From NCBI RefSeq assembly GCF_019320115.1, contig NC_089581.1:65515310-65579309 (forward strand): a stretch of 64,000 nt of DNA, read 5' to 3'. The DNA comes from Miscanthus floridulus. Its lineage: Eukaryota; Streptophyta; Magnoliopsida; Poales; Poaceae. Below the pieces are notes generated by a model. It had not been told where the DNA came from. It was given only the letters and a program-made list of their open reading frames with translations, and searched no databases. The translations under genes were made by a program, and so were the position numbers. The first letter of the stretch is position 1. The number at the start of each line of letters is the position of its first letter. Shown piece after piece: positions 56,085-64,000 of the stretch.

Positions 56085-59000
56085 ATGGAGGCGGTGGTCG
56101 TCGACGCTGGCTCCAAGCTGCTCAAGGCCGGCATCGCGGCGCCCGACCAGGCGCCCCCGCTGGTGAGCACGCGGATCCCTGGGGGCGCCTCTCAGTGCGC
56201 TGTGTGTGTGTGTGTTTTGTGAGTTAATTTGACCTTCTATTTTCTTGGGGGGCCTTTTGCTGGGCAGGTGATGCCGTCGAAGATGAAGGTGGATGTGGAG
56301 GACCAGGAGCTGGCCGACGGCGCCGTGGTGGAGGAGGTGGTGCAGCCGGTGGTGCGCGGCTTCGTCAAGGACTGGGACGCCATGGAGGACCTAGTCAACT
56401 ACGTCCTGTACAGGAACATTGGGTGGGAGATTGGGGACGAGGGCCATATTCTCTTCACCGAACCGCTCTTCACGCCAAAGGTGATGTATCTCCCTGCTCG
56501 AATAGAGCTTGTCGAGAACTTGAAATCCTTCATGTTGCAGCCTTGCTAGGGTGTCCAATCCTAACCCAAATTGTTTTAGGACAACTAAATGTGCGGATTA
56601 CTAATGAACTAGTGGGGCTTATTTTTGGGTTTTGGCTTATAAGTACTAGTTATTAATTAGGTTGGGATATTCTGGACTTGTGTCTTGAACTCGTAACCCA
56701 ACATTTATTTTTTGTTTTTACATGATTGTTTTTGGAGTTTCATGATCTCATATCATAACTCTTAATTAGATGGTCATGCCATATGTACTCTAAACTTTTA
56801 TGTCAACATTTTGTTATATTGGGGATGTGTGTGCATAGTGGATTTAATTATCTATGTGGAAGTTAATAACAATAGCTGAACGATATAACGGAATTTGGTA
56901 GTCCTATTCATACCAGTGCTGAAATGATGGACCCCGATATTTTGTGGCTTCTGCAGCCTATGTTTAAGGTCACTGCAAATCTTGGTGTTGTATAGGATCC
57001 GCACTAGAGCTTACTAGAAAGTTGTAGTCTGGTCTCCAGGTCAAATTTGGTGTGCATTTTAATTTAAAAATTCAAACAAGCTAAGACTAAATCAATAGTT
57101 TAGTGTATCTGTGTGCCAGCTACAAAGTATTCAATAACGGTACCTGGCGGGCTTTTCTGGTGTGATGTTTTGCTGATGCTGGCATCATAGCAGCACATGT
57201 TTGGATATTGTCTGATGCATCTCCTAAGTAGGCTTTGGACATACGGGAGCTGCAAAACAATATATCTTGTACTTTCTTAAATTTTTTGTCTTCCATTGTT
57301 CATGTTCTGAGTGTGTCTAATGCATTTCTCTAGTAGTTCTTTTGTACATTTGAATTTGATTATAATTGTCCTCACATCTCTCAATGCTCTCTGCAGACTC
57401 TTCGGGAGCAATTGGTGCAGCTTATGTTTGAAAAGTTCAATGTTTCAGGCTTTTATGCCTCTGAACAGGCTGTATTGTCACTCTATGCTGTTGGACGCAT
57501 TTCAGGATGTACAGTTGACATTGGGCATGGGAAAATAGGTAATATCACAAAATCAAAGCATCTTTAACTTTGGATGATTCAGATTTAGATTTCAATTATG
57601 TTTATTCCACATCTGGCTTTTGTTTGTGTAGCAATGGTCTGAAGCTATTTACCTTTTCCTTCATTTATTTCGGTAAAAGGGCTGTCCTTTACCTGTAGAT
57701 TTTGACTCCGTGAATGTTTAATTCAGTCATCTTGTCAGCTTTCACTGCTGTAGATTTCCTTGATGCAAACTAGCACATGTCGAAGCCTTGCAGGGAAAAC
57801 ATATATGTTCCCTTTTGAGCTCAAAAGTTGTGGAATAGAAAAAAAATGTCAACTAGTGATTGATGATCTTTAAGGATACACAAGAACATCACATTTGGGT
57901 GACATAAATTCTTTATGCAAACAATTTTCAGGAATGTTTATATTACAATACAACTATCAAAACTTCAAAAGGTTATGGGCTTTATGCAATTAATTAATTA
58001 ATCTAGTCTCGTGAATGAACCATGGTTTGTGTCATACTGTTGTAATGCTGTGCCGGTTTCATTCGTGTATCTTTTCCAATATTTTAAAAGGCGGCGCTAG
58101 GTGGAACTGCATCACCTCACTTAGCACCTAGGTGTTTTGTCTAGGATTTTTTGTGCGTAGAGGTGTTTTGGGCTTGATGTATGCTTGGAAATGGAACATA
58201 TTAGAGATGGAGGAAGATGAGCTGCAGTCATATCACTCATGGATGTACGATAATATCAGTTTTTTTAGCAGGATTATTCTAATCACCACATAAAGTACAA
58301 ACGCCTAGCATTGCATAGGCACTAGGCGTAGCCTGACCGCCTGTCTAGCGTGTAGCACTTTTTGAAACACTATTTTTTGCATATAGCTGTGCCACAATTC
58401 TTTCACCTAATTATCGTTTACCTTTCTACAAAGATGTATTATTGCATTCCTTGCTCACAGATGAGTCTTTCTGCAGGTTCTTAAAATAAACAATTACCAA
58501 TGTTTCTTTTTCAACTTGGTTGCCAATTAAGTGTAAAGATGAAACTAAATGTAGTAAATGGAGTTTCTGATAAGAAGCTATGAGAGAACAATACTTACTG
58601 CATATAGAGATTGAAGATATAAAATGATAGTGGAATCATTTTGAAAAAGTACTTACATATTATAAATAATTCCATAAATATAACATAGATAAAATGCCAA
58701 AGTTGCATCTGAATAACAAGTGGATGCCTGGAACAACACACTTCCCTTACCAAAGGAGCACATTATATTATGAAGCCTCACATCTAACAAAATAACCAAA
58801 AGATAATAGTAGTATACCTGAAGAAACAGTGCATAATGATTAGACCTGCTTCACATCTTCTTTTTAAAATCTTGATTTCTTAGGTGCCATTGACTCCCAG
58901 GGTATGCATCATAGTTATACTCATCACCATTAACTCTGTTAGCACAGCAAAGGAACGGGGATGCAAGAGGCCGGTTGGGAGGGGGCCTCCTGGGGTTCGG

Positions 59001-61341
59001 TGGCTAGGGTTTAGGGGATTAGGGTGTCGGGCAGGGAGGAGGTGGCGGCGGCAGGGAGAGGGGAGAGAGGCGCAGGGAGAAGGGGAGAGGAAGGATAAGC
59101 CTGAGGCTATTCTTTCTTGATCCTCAATGATTACATTGCCTCTCTATTTATAGTCCTGAGTAGACTTGCATCTTTAAGTAATCTAATGAGGGAAGTCCTT
59201 ATAGATTTGGACTCCTCCCGATCTATCTAATCTAAACCGACTCTATTCCTATTCTCTTTCCTTTATTCAAGATCCTCCGGGTATGGATGTCGGCGGTGCA
59301 GCGGGAGGCCGCCCTCGCCGAGCGTGCGCGCCACCCCCTAGGTGGCGCAGCTAGCTTGGGCCCCTCCTGGATCCTCCATTAGACGTATGACAAGGGACTA
59401 GAAGATTTCTTAAGCTATTAGTTCATTTACGGGAATGTCACTGCATGCTTGTGCTTTAAAATTGTTTGTACCTACATTTATCTTGTGATTCTTATTTCTT
59501 TAGTCTTTCAAAGCTCTTACTCATTTTTGGGCGATTTGTTTAGTGTGGCATAGTTGACTACTTTGCAAAAGACACATGGCATATCGAATCTTTTGATTGG
59601 CTAGCTTTAACTAAAGTAGACTTTGCCTACATTTTGGGTCAGTTATGGCCATCCAGTGTTTGTTTTACTTCACTAATTAGTATGTACTCTCACTAGACCC
59701 TTTTCTATAGTGGTGGGCAAGCAAGGCTGATGTTGGAGAGTGACATTTGCTTCTATTTTACCAGATATTGCTCCAGTTTGTGAAGGAGCTGTTCAACACA
59801 TAGCTTCCAAGAGATTAGAGATTGGGGGAGTTGACTTGACAAATCTGTTTGCACAAGAACTGAAAAAATCCAATCCATCAGTAAACCTTGATGTTTCTGA
59901 TGTTGAGAGGCTGAAAGAGCAGTATGCATGTTGCGCAGAAGATCAGTTGGCTTTTGAAGCTATAGGAAGCTCTTGCCAACCAGAAAAGCACACTCTTCCT
60001 GATGGGCAGGTAGGTTATTATACATTGTTTTGCCATAAATCTTCTGTCAAACATACAGTCCTCTCTTATTGTGTGATTGATTTTCTACATAAATTCATGA
60101 TTATTGTGTCCTCGTCTCTTTTCTTGCTTTTGGGTCCAAATACAGTAATGAATCTATACAAACTAGTCTTTTATAACCGCTTCTTTCTCCAGGTTATAAC
60201 AATTGAAAAAGAGGGGTACATTGTTGGTGAAGCTTTATTTCAACCACATATATTGGGCTTGGAAGATTATGGTATCGTTCACCAGCTAGTTACTAGTGTC
60301 TCAAATGTTTCATCAGAGTACCATCGTCAGCTGCTTGAAAATACCATGTTATGTGGTGGCACCGCATCAACGACTGGTTAGTTATTGATTTCATATGCCA
60401 GATGCCTTTTGTTCTTGATGTGCACCTTTATTTTATTCAACCTTGTGAGCTATATGTCAAATGCATATTTATTAACTAGATAGGGTAATTAATATCATTT
60501 TGTTTTAAACTTTCGTGGATTTAACATATGTTTTCTAGTTGAACACAGCTTCATTCAAGATGAAAATCTGCCTTAGGTATGAACTGATTGTGTGGATGCC
60601 AACCTATGCACCACTAGTCTGGTACATTCTCTGTTGTTATGTTCCCTAATAAAAAAAAAGTGTCAGCTTTGATGTTCTGTTAGAACTTTGAAATTTCATT
60701 TGATGGTTGTCCTTTGGATAAGTAGCCAAATATTATGGCGAATATGGGTAGGCTTAAGTAGTCAAATATTATGGCAAATATGGGTAGCAACAGCACAACT
60801 GGAAGTGGAAAGTATGTTGGTTAAGTAAGAATTGGGTTTGCTGAAACTGAGTCTTGATATTGAAATAAGCATTTATCGCACAGCTACATTTCATGTCATG
60901 GTTACAGCTTTGCATGTTCAATTGGCTCTCTTGGACAGTTGTGTATACAACTTGTACATCTTTATGCATAATTAATCTGAACTCCTGTAGTTTTGCTTAG
61001 ACTCATTTAATCACTAAGGTTTATCTCACTTTCATTCCTCAAGGCTTTGAGGACAGGTTCCAGAGAGAAGCAAATCTGTCTGCTTCAGCAATCTGTCCAT
61101 CACTTGTGAAGGTACCCTCAATTCTGCTCCTAGTCAATCCCCTTCACACTTGCCTGGCTATTACTAACTTAAGCAATGTTTCCTCCAGCCCCCTGAATAC
61201 ATGCCCGAGAACCTAGCAAGGTACTCGGCCTGGTTGGGTGGTGCGATATTGGCCAAGATCGTTTTCCCTCAAAACCAGCATGTCACCAAGGGCGAGTATG
61301 ATGAGACGGGGCCGTCCATTGTGCACAAGAAGTGCTTTTAG
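56085..61341 (+). CDS. ARP7: Actin-related protein 7
   Basis: Seven exons: 56085-56162, 56268-56480, 57397-57538, 59765-60009, 60193-60376, 61044-61111, 61189-61341. All introns are GT-AG and all phases fit; the product is 360 residues, close to the roughly 363-368 of known ARP7. The start [16 protein letters not shown] is the actin phosphate-1 region; VDIGHGKI (end of exon 3) is phosphate-2; [11 protein letters not shown] spans exons 5 and 6 at the adenosine motif. The C-terminus [19 protein letters not shown] matches the actin-fold end and finishes in HKKCF. Family knowledge: ARP7 is a plant-specific nuclear ARP, paired with ARP4 in SWI/SNF-type chromatin remodelling complexes, and is essential in Arabidopsis. 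The copy looks intact: no stops and no frameshift. Intron 3 (57539-59764) is enlarged by repeats. Confidence 0.95.
58075..58375. mobile_element. Possible MITE in ARP7 intron 3
   Basis: The left end ATTTTAAAAGGCGGCGCTAG and the right end on the minus strand (AGTGTTTCAAAAAGTGCTAC) are loosely inverted. GCCTAGCATTGCATAGGC near 58302 is a partial palindrome. No target duplication identified. Confidence 0.4.
58938..59392 (-). mobile_element. Possible LTR fragment in ARP7 intron 3
   Basis: Starts TGTTAGCACAG; the minus strand at the other end starts TGTCATACGTC. A minus-strand TATA-like GGACTATAAATAGAGAGG (59140-59157) and a GC-rich first half look like an LTR promoter and leader. The flanking 5-mers do not match, so the limits and the class are uncertain. 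Confidence 0.4.
60721..60790. repeat. 36-bp tandem duplication in ARP7 intron 5
   Basis: AGTAGYCAAATATTATGGC occurs at 60721 and 60757, each followed by AATATGGGTAG. Confidence 0.85.
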
Positions 61342-62587
61342 AGACAACTGCTTTGAACTAGCACGGTTGGCGCACCATTTGCTGCTGTTCATGTAACAGG
61401 TGTGCTCATACCTGAATGTCGCAGGTGCTGATGCTTGTGTCTACACCTTACTCCAGCCACAGTTCATACCTGACTGTTGCAAAGTGTTGATGCATCTAAC
61501 TCGGTTAGGTTGTATTGCCCCTTAGGTTTATTTAGAGTGCAAAAGAGTGTAACATCGACATGTATTTGTTAGGAGTTCTAGCCAATTGCCCATTTGTACC
61601 TGTAGTATCAGAGAATTTTCTGAGATTTCCTTTTCAATTTACATTATGATCCATTATCTATTCAGCTACTACTAGTGAAAGAGTTCTTTGGATCATGCCC
61701 ACAAACTAAGTGCGTCACAGTTGGGCACATAAATTGTACGTCAAGCTTTGTTAGCCCTGCGCCCCATGTCGCAGATCCTTTTTTTTTTTTGGCTAAACTT
61801 CGTCACAGGTGTGGTGTTCAATTTATTCGCCAAACTTTTTTTTTTGTGGCCGTCGCTTTACCTATGGTGAGTTGTGGACTTGTGGTAATACGTGACTAGC
61901 AACCAAGCATGCCTTTACTTAAGATACGCACGAAGGATGGCCACTTCGACTGGTAAATGGACACATGCAGTTCTTTACGGACCTGGTGGATGTAATGGTG
62001 ACATTATAGACTTTGATCTGTCTCTTTAGTCGCAACACCAATACATATATGAAATTGTTTTTGGAAGATTATGATACCAAAACCGCGGGCAAGCATGGAC
62101 CTACGGCCCACAGGTTTTTGTACCTTTGGTTTTTCGTGAGGAGGTTTCTGTACTTTTATGCTTGAGCGCATCAACAAGGTTGAAATATTTCGGAAATTTT
62201 ATATTTTAGATTTAGACTCGACGTATGTGTCATGTGCAACTAAATCAGCGTTTAGGCAAGACCCATTTGCCACCAGGCAAAGATAAATGCCTCTCGCCTG
62301 TCTCACCAACCCCCCAAAACCACCACCATTCCTCAGTAGTCGGTACCTATAATTGGCTACTGTCGAAAAAGAGTATGACCAATGAGAAACCAAGAGCAAG
62401 GATAAAAATGGAATGGATATTTTCTGATATCTTTTCTTCCAAAAGGATCAAAACTATATCCGCATATGAATCTGAACATTTAATATCGGTACCATATTCC
62501 GAATTTGAATACTCAAAATCGGATTTCTGATATAGTAAACAGAAACACTGATAATAACTAATTGGTTATATTTTTTTGTGAAATCTA
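61342..62587. other. ARP7 3' UTR and downstream intergenic DNA
   Basis: The first 200-300 bp probably are the 3' UTR. Beyond that, AT-rich DNA with poly-T runs near 61782 and 61838. No other gene recognised. Confidence 0.5.
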
Positions 62588-62763
62588 CTCCCTACGTTCT
62601 AAATTATAAGTCGCTTTGACTTTTTTGGTTCATCGATTTTGCTATATATCTAGATATATTATTATATCTTTTTTATGAAACGACATATATTATTATATCT
62701 ATATGCATAATAAAATACATGTATAAAAAAATCAAAGCAACTTATAATTTAGAACAAAGGAAG
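62588..62763. mobile_element. Stowaway-like MITE
   Basis: The left end CTCCCTACGTTCTAAATTAT, preceded by TA, is mirrored on the minus strand by CTTCCTTTGTTCTAAATTAT. About 176 bp, AT-rich, with a further internal inverted repeat (ATATATTATTATATCT, twice). The right TA duplication is missing because an LTR starts there. Confidence 0.8.
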
Positions 62764-64000
62764 TGTCCGTGTGAAAAGTGACCAACAAGTAAATATTTGT
62801 AGTTTTACCGTGCGTTGTGGTCGGATGTGGCCTAGCACTCAATGACACAGGGTTTATACTAGTTCAGACAACGTGCCCTACGTCCAGTTTCAGTCGGTCG
62901 GTGACTTTATTCCTGAGCCCAGGTGCTCGAAGTTTGCTATGGGCTTACAAACGAGTGGGAATAAAAAATGGGAGTGTTAAAGGTCCGGTCGGGCTCCTAA
63001 CTGAAGGGCCAAGAGTGACGGGAGCTCCAACGTGTGCTAAGTATTGAAACGTATGCTCTATGTAGCTTTAGTGTTCTGGAGCTGTGGAGCTGTTCGAATG
63101 CTCAGAATGTCTAAGCTAAGCAGAGAGAGTCGGAAAAATATCACCGTCCCTAGTTGAGAGAGAGTGCATCCCCTTTTATAGATGAAGGGGATGGCCTTAC
63201 AAGAGAGAGAGTGTGTACGTATGCTATTAAGTTTTGTTGCCCACGCTGTCGGGTACAAGACGGTTGTTGGCGCCCATAATACTATTTATGTCAGACGCCT
63301 GTGGCAGGCTTTACCGTGTTCACCTGGTATGGCAAATGATGGCGCCCACAACACTGTAAGGCAAATGTCGACGCCTACAACACTGTTTGGGTTCCGACAT
63401 ACCTAGAAGGTTGTAAAGCACCCTTCAGTATGTCCTGACAGTACTGTCTTGCAGGTGTGCAGGGTACGGTCATTGGTATTGCGGTTGACTTGAGCGCCTT
63501 GCCTTATCTGCTCCGCTTGATTCCCGAGTCCTCACCGAACGGGCGTCCCCGATCGATTGTTCCCAGTCAGCTCCGACTGTGTCGGTCGGAGAAGAGCTGT
63601 AAGTAGAGGTTCGTCACATTCCCGGTCGGAAAAGCGGGTCGGAGTCAGAAGCGAGCGTCGTCCCCTCCTTGGCCAGGCCTTCCGGTCAGAGACTGGATCG
63701 CTTTTTCGACCTGTCGTTAGGTAACTGGGCCGGCCCAGGTGTCACATGTTGTAGTAATGCTGTCTGCTGTGCCGAGCTTTTGCTGGGAAGCGGGCCCATC
63801 GAGGACCCTGGGTTTATGAACCCGACAAAAGCCCTCGAGCCCTTTTGGGACTTCTATGAAGTCGTGAAGGGGCTGTTTATACTCGTTGTACGAGAGCAAT
63901 GGATGGGTGTAAGATCGTGAGTCGCTGTCGGGCACGACGGAGCGTGGACCCAGACGTCGGACCAACGAACCAGCATGCTAATCAATGGGCGTATAGGATG
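62764..64000 (-). repeat. Start of another gypsy LTR, cut by the window end
   Basis: Begins TGTCCGTG. Its first 130 bp resemble the Tat LTR in order (ACAAGTAAAT, GGTTTATACTAGTTCAGAC, CCCTACGTCCAGTTT). A minus-strand TATAAAA is at 63174-63180 within CTATAAAAGGGG, as in the Tat LTRs. Thus a diverged relative, probably minus orientation. The other end lies outside the window. Confidence 0.7.

Noticed and set aside
1..64000. CRISPR-like arrays or bacterial contamination
   Set aside because: The tandem repeats lack regular unique spacers, and introns, LTRs and MITEs show plant nuclear DNA.

Overview
The window is nuclear DNA of a grass. The best guess is an Andropogoneae relative (Saccharum, Miscanthus or Sorghum type), judged from the retroelement families and the GC-rich 5' ends of the genes. 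It has a typical large-genome layout: two ordinary single-copy genes at the sides and about 42 kb of transposons nested in one another between them. No complete rRNA gene, CRISPR array or bacterial-type operon was seen.

Layout. Bases 345-5183 hold a decayed CACTA (En/Spm) transposon with a broken transposase on the minus strand. Bases 5184-10139 are intergenic DNA with several MITEs and short tandem repeats. Bases 10140-12462 (minus strand) are a P-class pentatricopeptide-repeat (PPR) gene, probably organelle-targeted. Bases 13742-48504 are one Ty3/gypsy element of the Tat/Retand type (minus strand), flanked by the 5-bp target duplication ACAAC. It carries an additional antisense gene on the plus strand. 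Inside that antisense gene sits a Tekay/Del-type chromovirus (18433-38277, plus strand, duplication GAGAC). Inside the right LTR of the chromovirus sits a 4446-bp chimera (32789-37234, duplication ACGTA).

Beyond this stack, a GC-rich repeat (48651 to about 55690) contains a reverse-oriented solo LTR of a Tekay-like family (48762-54809, duplication GCCAC). That LTR contains a further 1.9-kb insertion (49483-51410, duplication TCTGC). Bases 56085-61341 (plus strand) are a seven-exon gene for actin-related protein 7 (ARP7), with extra repeat DNA in intron 3. A Stowaway MITE (62588-62763) and the start of another gypsy LTR (62764 to the window end) close the window.

Most unusual object. The 4446-bp chimera reads, in its own (minus) orientation, as a 3970-bp near-perfect palindrome ending next to a tRNA-Met primer site, then a short non-coding internal domain, a polypurine tract, and a 273-bp LTR with a 5S-rRNA-like core (Cassandra-like TRIM). 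The palindrome sits where the 5' LTR should be. One clean target duplication encloses the whole, so it seems to have integrated as a unit. A transcript through it could fold into a roughly 2-kb hairpin.

Second theme. The coding regions of both large gypsy elements are almost free of frameshifts but full of premature stops. By hand count about 32 of 38 of these stops are TAG, nearly all explainable as CAG to TAG, or CTGG to CTAG on the other strand. This is the expected scar of deamination at CHG-methylated cytosines.
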